Source: Lumbricus terrestris
Lineage: Eukaryota > Annelida > Clitellata > Crassiclitellata > Lumbricidae
Direction: 5' to 3'
NCBI GenBank assembly: GCA_949752735.1
Contig: OX457037.1
Location: 14,149,932 to 14,213,931, forward strand
Length of the DNA: 64,000 nucleotides
The position numbers and the translations under genes were made by a program. Shown piece by piece: positions 1 through 11,000 of this stretch (its first letter is position 1; every line of letters starts with the position of its first letter). Below the pieces are notes generated by a model. That model was not told where the DNA came from. It did not search any database and saw nothing but the letters and a program-made list of their open reading frames with translations.

Positions 1-59
1 TCTTATAATTAATTATTCTCTTTCTTTTCTCTTTCTTTTCTGTCTGTTTGTCCATGACC

Positions 60-300
60 AACGTTCTCATGTTTGCACATTGCTTGTTTTTGCCATGGTT
101 TGCAGCCGCGAAAGTAGACTAAACTTCAGGTGCTCGGCGGCATCGTTAGATGCAATAAATTTGACGCAATTTTGTTTCAGTTCTTTCATTTAGGACCTGG
201 AGCAACCTTTTAAGTTAAACCAAAGTTCATTTTAAACGAAAACATTTTTCTTGCTATACCCTAATGAGCATTATACATTCAACAGCAGTAACATCGTACC
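60..300 (-). repeat. Dispersed repeat, inverted copy of 9640-9850
   Basis: The reverse complement of this stretch matches 9640-9850 closely. Shared landmarks are TTAGGGTATAGCAAGAAAAA, TTTAAAATGAACTTTGG, AGGTTGCTC and GCCGCCGAGCACCT. No coding potential is seen. The copy probably belongs to the same family as the ~585-bp repeats at 9640-11000. Confidence 0.7.
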
Positions 301-1822
301 GTGTCCATAGATTTAGGCCAGCCTAAATCCCTAAGGCCCTGACCGCCAACTTATCCAAGGATAATAGCGCTTCTCGAGGAATGACTCTCATATTCGCCAT
401 CAGCACGAAAACGCGGATCCCGAGGAAAGGAAAATAGACCTAATGCTTTAAAGAATGACAAATTGACCAGAAAAACGAGCCGTTAGTTTAGCCCTTAGTG
501 GTGGAGAGGTCATTCCATATGGAGGGAACAACCACAGCAAACGTCCGATGTTGGGCAAGAGTAGTAGCCTACACTAAAGACCCTAATTCTGGGAACAATA
601 AAAAAGATGAAGAAATCAGCAGAACATTATAGGCTTAATCATCGTTATGAGGATGCGGTTAACGGATTTTGCGCCTTTTTAGAGTTTTTATAGAGGCTTT
701 TCGATCCCACCTATGCTTTGGAAATTTGAAAGACGATCTATATTGCAAAGATTGTAGGCTAGTGGATGCGTGTAAGTGATAGGTAGCCATGCAGTGCATG
801 ATTTCAAGCTAATGAAGCATATGCCTAATATCAGTAAACCTACTTGATACTTGGAATACATATTTCAAGTATCAGCAGCCCAATTGATCAACAGCGTGGA
901 AACTATACATACACTCATTGAAGTTTACAACTATAACAACTAGGTGCCAAAAACAGAACTGAAAACTAAGGAATAAATAGAAAGTCCAAATTTTAAAGGT
1001 TTTAGAACTCCTTTCTATGCTCTGAAAGCGATCTTACACATTTACATAGGCCTCGACTGAGTCGACTCGTCGCCAGTTCGCCACGTTCCGCAATGAGAAT
1101 GTCTTTCTAAATATAGAACTGGCGTCATCGTGGTCGCAACAACAAGCGTCGCACACTAAAACAATAATTCAACTGTTTGCATCCTTTATTTCTCGTCCCA
1201 TATAGAAAATTATATTCTTGACATTATGTTAGTAAGATACTTTTACGCGGATAATTTATACAATAGTAGTAGGAAATACTGTTTCTAAAAGAAATTAGGC
1301 GAAGTCGTGTCCATTTCATGCCGGACAAGATCTCATACGTATGCCGTATGAAATACTGTCTTGACAACGGAAGTGGGCGGAGTCGGACACAATTTCATGC
1401 CGGACAAGATTTCATGCCACACCGGCAGAGAGCCCAGCTCACACGACTTCGAAGCAGATGACATGATGATGAAATGAAGCTCGACGGATGAGATCACCCT
1501 CAATGTGGTTAGGGAATGGGTTGTTAGCGGAACTTCGGAGGGGGAAAACCGACGGTGTCTGTACGTACGGAGCTGAGCTTTCTTTCACAGTGTACTGCGA
1601 AGTCTAAGGCAGAGAATGCTGGAGTGCTCGAGCGGGAGCCAGATCTATGACGGCCCAAGAGGTCGTTAAAGGTGGAGCAGAGACGCTTCGGATCTTTCGC
1701 ATTACGGGCGATCTTTGCCTCCCAATACTTAGCCTACGCTCTCTTTCCTTGTAGCGCGCTTGCATCAGGGAATAATAATAAATTTTTATAATACTTTATA
1801 TAGACTTACCACCTGCACTGAC
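301..1822. other. Intronic or flanking sequence, nothing recognised
   Basis: No convincing coding region or transposon end was recognised. A short direct repeat, TTTCATGCCGGACAAGAT, occurs twice (about 1314 and 1393) around a GGCGGAGTCGG motif. The stretch lies downstream, in gene direction, of the last visible CUB exon. Confidence 0.5.
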
Positions 1823-1988
1823 CTGGGTATACAGTGTACTGGATGTTGAATCCTTCTTGGCCGCTAAAGCCATTGCTATTGAAATCCAAAAGCACTTGAC
1901 TGCATTGGTAGATGTACATGCTTGCGGAAGAACTGTAGGTTCCACAATATTTATACGGGCCATAGTCAGCATTGTCTATGCATCTTAT
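1823..1988 (-). CDS. CUB domain exon, second half (C-terminal half of a CUB domain)
   Basis: Minus-strand exon of 166 nt. An acceptor (pyrimidine run then TAG) precedes codon ATA, and a GTCAGT donor follows ...TACCCAG, so the phases are 0 to 1. The translation begins IRCIDNADYGPYKYCGTY, continues VLLDFNSNGFSG and ends GFNIQYTVYP. The YCG, the hydrophobic VLLDF strand and the GF-I-Y end are the usual second half of a CUB beta-sandwich, which binds protein or carbohydrate outside the cell. It fits directly after the first-half exon at 28696-28877, across a ~27 kb intron. A stronger-looking GTAAGT donor lies 13 nt downstream but would break the phase seen in the sister exon. The gene name is unknown; cubilin-like and other multi-CUB proteins are equally possible. 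Confidence 0.82.
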
Positions 1989-2550
1989 CTAGGAAACGAA
2001 AGAGCAGACAGATACTACTGAACAAATTCATTGCGTGCCATTATTTACTTAAATGTTTTCATAACTCCTATTATAGGGCTAGGTTCATTCATCATAAGTA
2101 CATAACCCTCCTCTTTTGCAACGCATGCATGGCAGACTGAGGTTGGTTCAAGGTTGCAACAAATTTTGTATTTTCCTATTTCCTATTTTTATTTCTCGAG
2201 CAGCCTACAAGCATCTAGCTTATTTATAGCCTTTGCATCTAAGCATCAAATCACGCCATAGTATTTCAGTGACTAGGCATGTAGGCTACAAAAAATATCT
2301 AACTGAAGACTAGTGAAAAGGGCGTCAAAATGTTGCTACCAGCCCCGTAGACCGAGCGGTAAAAATATTCTCATTGTAGAACCCCAGAAAAACTGATGAC
2401 AAGTCATAATTGTACTTTTCATATACAGGGTGTGTCATAAAAAAAGTAATCCCCTACGGATTTTGCCAATATCTTCCCCAGAAATAAGAAACTTTTATAT
2501 CAAATTTGACGGGCTGAAAGGTAATTCATATCTACGTACAGTGGCCAAAT

Positions 2551-2850
2551 TCATCGAAATATTTTAAACAGATTAAAAGTTATATCACTTACAGTGAGCC
2601 CACACACTGTTTTTTCTTGACTATCAAAAAACACAACGCAACAGAAAATTAAAAAAAACGCGATAATAATTATTATTATTAAGTCACATCTCAAATAGTT
2701 TAAAATGAGCTTGATATATAGCTTCACAGTGTGTTCAATGTGTACACCACCAGTGGTCACACTTGTTCTCAGTCTCTTTGTAAAGTTTTTGATGGTCTTG
2801 CTGATGTGTTCCAGAGGTAAGTCTTTCCATATCAACTCCAATGTAACCAA
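2551..2850 (-). pseudogene. Mariner-superfamily transposase, C-terminal remnant
   Basis: The minus-strand frame starts MVTLELIWKDLPLEHISKTI and continues to RLRTSVTTGGVHIEH. The W-x-x-(L/I)-P, I-x-x-x-I and R-L-x-x-x-I/V-x-x-x-GG-H-x-EH spacing is the usual C-terminus of mariner-like transposases. The catalytic DDD/E core is not recognisable upstream, where a retrotransposon fragment interrupts. After the EH motif the frame runs on into low-complexity sequence. Confidence 0.6.
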
Positions 2851-3104
2851 CTAACCATCAATTCCTTTATCACTCTTGGCTTTGGCTTCATAGTATGGCA
2901 TTTCTACGGCATAGCGCTCCACACTTGATAATCTATCGGTTAAAAATCCGGAGATTAGGGGTCATTGGTTCTTCCCAATGAAACCAGAACAATAATATTG
3001 ACGTTGCGCCGATCTCTTGTCATCAATGGCATATTTCTTAAGTCTCCATTTGACTCTTAATTTTTCCGCCCTCATTGTTCATCAGGGTAAGTGGTGATTA
3101 TAAT

Positions 3105-3426
3105 ATAGCTTAAGCTTCAAGACCTTGCTCCTGGCGGGGCCTCACTCTGGCTTCCGACAAAGAACGCCTTGAAAAACTCCTAAAAAGAGCTAAACGCCTA
3201 GGTTACTTAGAGCAAACCTTTCCAACAGTCTCCGAACTTGCCAACATAGCCGATGCAAAACTCCTCTTCTCCATTATACACAACCCCAAACACGTACTTC
3301 ACCAACTCCTACCTCCTCTCCGACCCCCCTCCTCTCACCAATTAAGACCTAGAACACACAACTTCACTCTCCCACTTAAGGACAACTCCCAATTTATTCC
3401 ACGATCGTTATATAAAAATATATACT
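3105..3426 (+). pseudogene. Non-LTR retrotransposon reverse transcriptase, extreme C-terminus plus 3' UTR
   Basis: One frame reads SWRGLTLASDKERLEKLL, then RAKRLGYL, then HVLHQLLPPLRPP and LRPRTHNFTLPL to a stop at about 3426. The SWRG...DRERL / HVLH-LLPP / LRPRxHNFxLP series is a widespread C-terminal signature of a class of metazoan non-LTR polymerases. The rest of the RT is missing, as expected for 5' truncation. About 100 bp of AT-rich 3' sequence follows. It sits inside the mariner element at 2426-4034. Confidence 0.7.
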
Positions 3427-4261
3427 AGCTTATTTAAGACTAACTAAACGTACTTTGAACTTCAATTATTCTTTATCACTCATGTTAACATTTTCTGCGT
3501 TATTGTCAGAATGTCTTTTTCTCAATAAAACGAATATACATCAACATTTTGTTTGCCGTTGAAGCTTTTAACATTTTAATGTCTCATAAATTTCAACTTT
3601 ACTGTTTAAGTAACAAAATTATGAATCAGAAAAATTCTTTATTTGCAATTGCAGTGTCATCTTGCTAAAATTAATGATGTCACAGTGACGTGCAGCTTCG
3701 CTGGTAGAAGTTTCTTTTCAAAATAATAATAAGGATTATCTGGCAATATCAAGTTCATTTGATAACAATTATTTGAGATTTGACTTGATAAAATCGTATT
3801 TTTGTTACTTTTTGCTGCGTTACGGTTTTGGATCATCAAAAAAAAAAACAATGGGTGGACTCACTAAACGTGATATAACTTTTGATCTGTTTAAAATATT
3901 TTGATGAAATATGGCTATTGTACGTAGATACATGAATTACCTTTAAGCCAGTGAAACTTGAATCGATTTTTTTTAAATTTTTGGCCGCGATATTGGCAAA
4001 AAACCGAAAGAGATTATTTTTATGGTCCACCCTGTAGGCATTTGCTCACAGATGTTGCAAAAACTAGATACACAACTCACGATGAATTTGCACCTTTTAG
4101 GAAGCAATTTAGTTGAAAACTATATTTTTGGCGGTAGCGTTCATTCACCGATGTATGAATATTCAGTAGAAAGCGTCCCATTTCATCATTAATAAATACG
4201 CGATCTGTGAATATTCAACAGCAGACTCGTGGTTCGTCATTAATTAAATAACCGCCTTATC

Positions 4262-5538
4262 AATATTGTTGTGAAGGAACACATAAGTCTGGTACAGGAA
4301 TCCAATTCAGAATATCTAGGGCATGTAATTCCTGATAATGGAACATCCAAAAGTATCCACAAGGCTATTTGTACATTTTCCCTTGACAATGATCTTGATA
4401 CTTCCAACATTGTTGCCATACGTTGCGACGGTACCCATGTAAACACTGGTGCGCTCGGGGGTGTTATAAGTCTTTTTGAAAGGAAGTTCAAGAGACCAAT
4501 CCCCTGGTTCGTATGCATGCTCCATGCAAATGATCTACCTCTGCGCTATCTCTTGCAGAAATTAGACGGATCGAGGGGCCCACGGTCCAAAAGCTTTTTC
4601 CAGCGTTATTGGCAGGGCTCTGGTGAACTGCGAGACACTGCCGGTTGTAGCCTATGTGCCAATACCTCTGGCCATGTGTCCAAACATGGAATCGATTGAA
4701 CTCAATACGGATCAGAAATACCTGTATAGCATTTGTACTGCTGTTGCCAAAGGCGCGTGTAGTTCTGATCTTGCCTTGCAAAAGCCAGGACCAGTCTGTC
4801 ACTCTAGATGGCTGACAACAGCCAATCGTATACTAAGATTATACAATATACATGGCCACTGAAAATCCCACAGATAACCTGGTGACACTGGATACATGTG
4901 TGATGTCATTCTATGCACCAATGTGGTTCCACATAAAGACAAAGTCTGCATGCACGGATCGAAGCATCTGTGGAGAATGATAAAGTACTCTAGATATTTG
5001 GAAAAACATTTGCGAGATGTGGTTGATGAAGTTATTCGGCGAAACGGATATTTCGGTCACGCAGAAAACATACTATTCGCAATGTTAGCAGATGAGAGAA
5101 GACGAATTCGACAACTGGCCTGCAGGAGGATTCTCGCAGCAAGACACGAAAATGCTTCATCAACGCGCATCCGAGAATTTAGGGTTCCACGACTCAACTT
5201 TAACGCTAGTGACTAGGCTATACGGAACTTGTCGACTGGCAAGAAATTGACATAATTATATGAGAGCCGTTGAAACGCCCAGATAGAAGAGTGGGTAAAG
5301 TCGAATGTTGCAGAACAAGTTTCAGAAATTGCTCAGTTCCCTTGTCGTATACGCAAGGAACAGAACGATGTATTCGACTGGTGACTGAAGCGGCCGCGTC
5401 AGTATATGTGGAAAAGTGGCAAGAGATGGATTTATTCGTGGAAAAATTGCATTACGGAAATTGATGAAAACATTTAACACCAAGTATGAGTTTCGATTCA
5501 ATCAACTGCTTCATAGAAGAGTAACAAAGTGCATTTAG
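4262..5538 (+). pseudogene. Uncharacterised repetitive gene family A, broken copy
   Basis: Successive frames give VKEHISLVQESNSEYLGHVI, the block VAIRCDGTHVNTGALGGVIS, WFVCMLHANDLPLRYLLQKL, then (shifted) NTDQKYLYSICTAVAKGAC and RWLTTANRILRLY, GSKHLWRMIKYSRYL, RRNGYFGHAENILFAMLADE, and finally TQGTERCIRLVTEAAASV and KLMKTFNTKYEFRFN to a stop at 5538. I recognise this block order from uncharacterised proteins found in many copies in invertebrate genomes, which look mobile or transposon-linked; their biochemical role is unknown to me. There are at least three frameshifts (about 4640, 4880 and 5460). A second decayed family follows in the same direction at 5734. Confidence 0.6.
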
Positions 5539-5733
5539 CAATATTACGCTTAGTAATTTCCAAGCCTGACACGCGTAGAACTTGAGTTGTGCTGTGGCAG
5601 CATAAAAATAATTTTGCATTTATAATATTTCAGCATGTTATAATTAACATTGAAATGCAACTTTTCCACACCAGGGCGAAAAGAATTGTAATTTTGGGAA
5701 ATGTGCCTAATGCGTTCACTCCACCCTAACACA

Positions 5734-6464
5734 CAGTCGACTCAGACGTGTTGGTGTTGACCATAGCAGCAGTTCAGCAGCTGAGCATTGATGAATTGCC
5801 TCAGACAAAGGCTTCAGATACCTACATGTGCCAGCCCATGAGATGGCGCGTACCCTCGGCCCAGAAAAGTGTGTAGCCTTGCCCTTCCTACACGCTTTCA
5901 GTGGATGTGACACAGTATCATCCTTTGCTGGCCGCGGAAAAAGGACTGTCTGGGACATTTGGAAGACATTCAGCAAAGTAACCCCGCCTTCTGACCTTAG
6001 TATCAACTCCCAGTGCTGCTTATGATCAGCTCGATTTAGTTGAGCGTTTTGTGTTTCTGCTGTACGACAGTGGTGAGGAGGTGAACGAGGCAAGGAATCA
6101 ACTGTTCGCACAGAAAGACAGACCTATGGATGGCCTTCCACCAGCTCAAGCTGCTCTGGTGGAATACACAGAGAGAGCTACCTACCAAGCAGTTCATGTT
6201 TGGGCACAGATGTTCATAGCTGATGCTAAACTGCGATGTCCTGGTCAATGGGAGGTGCTGCAAACGAATGAAGGCGGCTGGGAAGTGAAGTGGAACAGCA
6301 CTTCCCGAAGCGTCTCGTGTGGCTGTCGTGAACTGCTCAGACGTGGCTGTGAGAAGGGCTGTAGGGGACTGTGCAAATGTGTAAAAGCTTCTCTGCAGTG
6401 TACTGGTATCTGTCTCTGTATAGAGGCCTATGCGACCGAGAATGACATGGATGATGTTGTATAA
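5734..6464 (+). pseudogene. Uncharacterised repetitive gene family B with Cys-rich tail, broken copy
   Basis: Frames in order: TVDSDVLVLTIAAVQQLSID, then VPAHEMARTLGPEKCVALPF and FSGCDTVSSFAGRGKRTVWD, then VERFVFLLYDSG, LPPAQAALVEYTERATYQAV and VWAQMFI, ending in a Cys-rich tail CGCRELLRRGCEKGCRGLCK and CLC. The DSDV-LVL block resembles the acidic motif of FEN/PIN-like folds, and the tail has CxC-type spacing; both comparisons are tentative. Frameshifts occur near 5815 and 6010. The family is common in invertebrate genomes as multi-copy uncharacterised proteins. The stop lies 32 bp before the hAT element at 6496. Confidence 0.6.
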
Positions 6465-6699
6465 TTCTGTGTTCAGTACTTTGTCTGGATAAAGGCAGTG
6501 CCGGATTAACTTTTTAGAGGCCTGGCGCAAACAATGCAACAAAACTAAAGTAGACCCTCTATCCAATAAAATTATCAAAAAAATGGGGAAAAATTAATTA
6601 TATAGAAAAACATACTTTAATAATTTATGAACAGAAAATGAAGCTGTGATACGATCATAGGAGATTTTTAAATTTTACTTGTTACAGTTCAACTGTTCA

Positions 6700-6890
6700 C
6701 AAATGTTCGTCGAGTTTAAGTCTTTCTTTCGCGCTTTTAAAGTAGAGAAAGAATCAATGATATCTTGAAAGTCAAGATCTGTCAAGATTTCCGACTCAAT
6801 GTTCAAAAGAGTTAAATTTGCCAAACTGTCCTGGCCCATTGTTGGGTTGGCCTCAAAGATGATTTTATGCGTTTTAAATGGTGTGATCGT
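6700..6890 (-). pseudogene. hAT transposase C-terminal dimerisation remnant
   Basis: The minus strand reads KIIFEANPTMGQDSLANLTL, then LNIESEILTDLDFQDIIDSF and KARK. The M-x-Q-x-x-L-x-x-L-x-x-L-x-IE-x-E then (I/L)DF-x-(D/E)-I-I-x-x-F-x-x-x-KARK pattern is the usual hATC end of this transposase group. The upstream core (the conserved Asp residues and the C/S-AERSFS motif) is missing. Confidence 0.65.
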
Positions 6891-6892
6891 AA

Positions 6893-6963
6893 AAAAACAG
6901 AATCGTTTAGTTTTCTTTTGGTACTATAATAGTACCAAAAGAAAACTAAACGATTCTGTTTTT
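6893..6963. repeat. Perfect 35-bp palindrome with 1-nt centre
   Basis: The arm 6893-6927 (core TTTAGTTTTCTTTTGGTACT) is followed by one base and its exact reverse complement at 6929-6963. It separates the N- and C-terminal transposase remnants of the hAT element. Confidence 0.9.
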
Positions 6964-7335
6964 ACTACTATTCAATTTTACTCTATTTCCATGTTGTTTT
7001 ATGGATTTAGAGTACATGCCATCTTGATTACGACATGGTTCAGGTCCCATCTGCAGCCAATAACTGACCAAATCTTCATTTATAGTCCATAGAGCAGCAT
7101 CTGTTTGTGGCACGTTTCCAACAGATTGATTCTCTTGTTTTAATGGTAGATCTATGGTAGTTTCAGATTTAGGCATATCAATGATATCGTTGCTTAAATC
7201 AAGGGTGTCTGTTGTTGGCATTAGTGCTGACACTGCTGAGCGGCCTAAGCCTGAACTGCATCCAGCTTCTGACGCTGAGTCGACGCCATCTAGCCTATAA
7301 ATTGCGGCACTTCTCGTGTTTTTACTGCCAGACAT
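6946..7335 (-). pseudogene. hAT transposase N-terminal remnant (ZMYM-like type)
   Basis: The frame begins MSGSKNTRSAAIYRLDG, is Ser/Asp-rich, then reaches DAALWTINEDLVSYWLQMGP and CRNQDGMYSKSI. The D-x-x-x-W-x-x-x-D/E...GP pattern followed by a short Lys/Ser segment is typical of the region just before the transposase core in hAT/ZMYM-like proteins. The frame runs into the palindrome and ends, so only about the first 120 residues survive. Confidence 0.55.
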
Positions 7336-7873
7336 TTATCAATACTACCACGTTGCTGTTTGCCTACCTCTTCAAGTTCGCGTTTTCTTTGACGTTTCTG
7401 CCAACCGGACTCAAATTTCTTCATTCTCTTTAGGTCTACTTATTTTATTTGTTTAAAAATTAAAATTAAGAAAAGAAATAAGCAGCTACATAAACACTAA
7501 ATAGTAGATAATAATACTACATGGAACATACACTGTGTCGTCTGTACCGTACGCATATCTATATTTTATTTGGTGATGGGGTCGATCCGCGCATAAATTG
7601 ATTACGTCATACGTCATCATTACAGTACACAACTAAGTACGTCATTATTATAGTAGTAGTACTGTAGAAGGCCTGTTTTTATAATGCCACCAAATTTTAT
7701 ATGCAATGATTGTTTTAGAAATTAAACATTTTAAATAAGCCGGACTGTGACTTATATAAACAAATTTGATCGGATAATCGGATTTCTCAAATTTTTTTAA
7801 ATTTTCACCCCCGAAAGAAGGCCTGGCGCAAGTGCGCCAGTTGCGCCATAGTTAATCTGGCACTGGATAAAGG

Positions 7874-8179
7874 TTCCCAAATGTCGACTTAAATATGTCA
7901 CAATACACATCTAAGAGAACATCAATACCGTACTATCTTGAATTGCATATAGTCCAAAACTTGTTTTATTGCCAAATGAACATGAACATAATCAGAAGAT
8001 TCAGAAATAGTATGATGGAACAAATAGCTTAGATTATACAATAGTTATACTTGACGCACCATGAGCCCATAACAGCTGATTTTCAAATTTATAAGCAGGA
8101 CATTTCTACCTTGCCGCACCATTGGCGTTCTTGGCTGCAAATCTTGTGAACAGAAACGTTTATATTTAATTTAATTGGA
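7874..8179. other. No recognised feature
   Basis: AT-rich sequence between the hAT element and the 161-bp tandem array. No coding frame, RNA gene or transposon end was recognised. Confidence 0.4.
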
Positions 8180-8925
8180 ATCCTGGCCTTTAACTATGGC
8201 TGTGTAGACCCCAAAATGACGATTCTAAGTGTAAAATTTTGAGATCATGAAAATTCCGTAATTTGGTCGGCCAATTTGGAAAATGGCCACCATTGAAGCC
8301 GTTTGGAACATTTGCAATCCATGCTCTGTTGGAATCTTCGCCCCTAACTATGTAGACTATGTTTAGACACCAAGATGACGTTTTTAAGTGTACTGAAAGC
8401 TGAAATATTGAAAATTCCGTAATTTGGTCGACCAATTTGGAAAATGGCTACCATTGAAGCTGTTTGGAACATTTGAAATCCATGCTCTGTTGGAATCTTC
8501 GCCCCTAACTATGTAGGCTATGTTTAGACACCAAGATGACGTTTCTAAGTGTACTGAAAGCTGAAATATTGAAAATTCCGTAATTTGGTCGGCCAATTTG
8601 TGAAATGGCCACCATTGAAGCCGTTTGGAACATTTGCAATCCATGCTCTGTTGGAATCTTTGCCCCTAACTATGTAGGCTTTGTTTAGACACCAAGATGA
8701 CGTTTCTAAGTGTACTGAAAGCTGTAATATTGAAAATTCCGTAATTTGGTCGGCCATTTTGGAAAATGACCGCCATTGAAGCCGTTGGGAACATTTGCAT
8801 TGGCTCTGTTGGAATCCTCGCCCCTAACTATGTTTGTTTAGACACCAAGACGACGATTCTAACTGTACTGGAAAATCTGTAAATTGGGGCCATTTTGAAA
8901 AATGGCTGCCATTGGGGCCAGGAGT
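8180..8925. repeat. Tandem array, 161-bp unit, about 4.5 copies
   Basis: The word CCATTGAAGC recurs at 8290, 8451, 8612 and 8773, exactly 161 bp apart, with a shorter diverged last unit near 8909. Units share AAAATTCCGTAATTTGGTCG and TGGAATCTTCGCCCCTAACT. The minus strand is open across each unit, but because 161 is not a multiple of three the frame shifts at every repeat, so a tandem protein is unlikely. Confidence 0.9.
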
Positions 8926-9639
8926 CAAATATGCGATGGCCCTATAGGGCCTATAACCAAATTGTTTTCTTTTGACATGTTCGTAGAATGTACCAAAATC
9001 ATTCTTGCATCACACTGTGAACCATTTTTAACCAGGCCGCTGTACTAGCAGCCCGATATTCAATGCAAAAATGCACGTAAAACCATCATATTTTGAACCC
9101 AATTTTGTTGGGTCACCCCGTGGTCGGATTTTGGCGGATTTTGGATATGTTATTCAGCAACAAATTCTGATAAGAAAACCTTTAAAAAAGCTTCTGATCC
9201 AATTTTGCCCAGGTGAAACTGCAAATTGCCTAGACTATTGTTAAACGTCATCATTCTAGAAATAGCCTACATATAGTAGGCCACTATAAGAAATGAAATT
9301 TTCCTAGAGTTATTTTGATATAAACTTCTTAGGCCTATAGGCCTATATGTAGCAATTGTAAATAGTCCCTAAATCACGAATTCACGGAGATCACGGAAAC
9401 CGTGAATTTTGCCGTTTGCCGTGAATTTTGCCTTTTGCCGTGATTTTCCGTGATTTTTCACATTTTCAGCACTTTTTCAAAAACACGTGAAAAATGGTTG
9501 CGAAACATGTCAAAAAAGGCGCCGACGACCAAAAACAGCGCGGAACCCTTAAATTAATTAAAGAATTTCTGTTTGGGGAGTGAATGACGTCGCTGACAAG
9601 TGAAGACTCACTCATAAATACTCGTTTATGCTAAATTTC
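8926..9639. other. Unclassified AT-rich intronic sequence with a short CCGTGAATTTTGCC direct repeat
   Basis: Around 9380-9460 the sequence GAATTTTGCCGTTTGCCGTG recurs in variants, giving a small imperfect minisatellite. A related GTGCCGTGAATTTTT word appears near 11340. No coding region was recognised. Confidence 0.4.
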
Positions 9640-11000
9640 ACGATCAATGAATATTAGGGTATAGCAAGAAAAATGTTTTGGTTTAAAATGAACTTTGGGA
9701 TAATTTCAAAGGTTGCTCTAGACCCATAACATAATTATTAAAGTAAAATTGTATCAAATTTATTCCATCTAACTTTGCCGCCGAGCACCTAAAGTTTAGC
9801 CTATTTTCGCCTGTTAAAAGCCATGCATCAAAGACGCACACTGTGCAAATGCATTATTGAAAATGGCGCTAAAATAGTCCTTCCTCATTGGGGCGGTTTC
9901 TAGTGCGCTAGAAAGTCAACAATATTAAAAAGGGTGATGATATTAAAACTTGGCCAAATATACCACAAAAAGGATTTGGAAGTCATAATTCAAGTTAAAC
10001 ACATTTCGAGCATGCGAACAGTTTTGTGAAGCGACATAAGGATTAGGCTTACAAGTTTTTTCAATATTAACAGTTTTTTCGATGATTTAAATTATAACAT
10101 TGTATTGCTTGTATCTCATAAATGTCGGAAATTAACTTGTGCTGTAAAATTCGGCTATCTTAAGCTTAAAATATTGCTATAGTTTCTACTTCTGTGAAGA
10201 AAATTATCAACTTTCAATAGTGTTATTTTCATTGCTCGAAAGTCGCCAAGTGCGGTACGGTATATTGAAATAACTCCAGTGCTTTGGCGTCAAAGTTAAA
10301 CAGCATAGGCCTACCAGAAACATAACTTATATTCCAGACACTATCCTATGCATAGGAGCACCAAATAAATTTATGCCAAATACAATCCATTCTTGTCGCT
10401 TTGCCCTATAGAGTGAAACGCATTGTCAACATAATTATGAACATTTTGTGAAGCGTAATTAAGGACCACAAGATGTTTTCAACATAAATTATTTTTCCAT
10501 TTTTTAAGTTAGAATAATGCATTTGGGGACAGTCCATAAATGACGTCACGTGACTGGAAGGGGAGAGGGTCACACATCTATGACGATTTGTGACGGTTCA
10601 TTGCTAGATATCATATGACTTTTGTTTTAACGTGTGACGAGGGATCAAAGGAGATCGCCCTATGGTGCGTGACGTTGTTTATGGACGACCCCTTGTTTGT
10701 AGCTCATAGATGTCGGAATTGCCAAACAAATTTACCTGCCGTGCCATAAAATGTGGCTCACAAAATTCCTATTTCTAGGCCTAATTATTACAGCAGCTAA
10801 GAAAATAGTCAAATTTCAGCAGTGTTAATGCAATGCTCAATAGTGCGGTATACTTGAATAACTTCAAGGCCATGGCGGCAAAGTTAAGCAGCACGTCAGA
10901 AACAAAATTTCTATACCAGACACTATCCAATAGATAGGAGGAACAAATTATTATATCCCAAACATAATCCTTTCTGGTCACTATGCCCTAATGAATATAT
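9640..11000. repeat. Large tandem-like repeat, about 585-bp spacing
   Basis: Paired landmarks repeat about 585 bp apart: CTCATAAATGTCGGAA near 10115 and CTCATAGATGTCGGAA near 10700; a CCAGACACTATCC block near 10335 and 10917, followed in each case by AGGAG-AACAAAT; and a TGCCCTA block near 10402 and 10983. The 9650-9850 part matches 60-300 in reverse. A 168-bp MITE (10525-10692) lies between units. The array is imperfect and could be fragments of one large element family. Confidence 0.6.
10525..10692. mobile_element. MITE with TCCATAAATGACGTCACG terminal repeats
   Basis: The ends are inverted: GTCCATAAATGACGTCACG at the left and GTGACG...TTTATGGACGACCCC at the right. Internal text (GTGACGAGGGATC, TGACGATTTGTGACGG) is shared with the 174-bp element at 63727-63900. 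Length 168 bp. No clear target duplication was found. Confidence 0.75.

Larger units (their letters stand above)
2426..4034 (-). mobile_element. Tc1/mariner-type transposon, decayed, about 1.6 kb
   Basis: Terminal inverted repeats start CAGGGTG and stay similar for about 150 bp or more: the left has CCTACGGATTTTGCCAATAT and the right, reverse complemented, has TTTTTTGCCAATATCGCGGC. Both ends are flanked by TA, the mariner target duplication. A transposase C-terminal remnant lies near the left end on the minus strand. The middle has been invaded by a non-LTR retrotransposon 3' end (3100-3540). It lies in the DNA downstream of the first CUB exon boundary. Confidence 0.8.
6496..7865 (-). mobile_element. 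Internally deleted hAT transposon
   Basis: Terminal repeats CAGTGCCGGATTAAC (left) and, reverse complemented, CAGTGCCAGATTAAC (right) are flanked by a perfect 8-bp target duplication, GATAAAGG (6488-6495 and 7866-7873). Both ends of a transposase gene remain on the minus strand: an N-terminal piece (7335-6946) and the C-terminal dimerisation region (about 6890-6700). The catalytic middle is gone. A 71-bp perfect palindrome sits where the two halves meet. Confidence 0.9.

Noticed and set aside
8190..8757. A tandem-repeat protein on the minus strand
   Set aside because: Unit length 161 is not divisible by three, so repeats fall in different frames.
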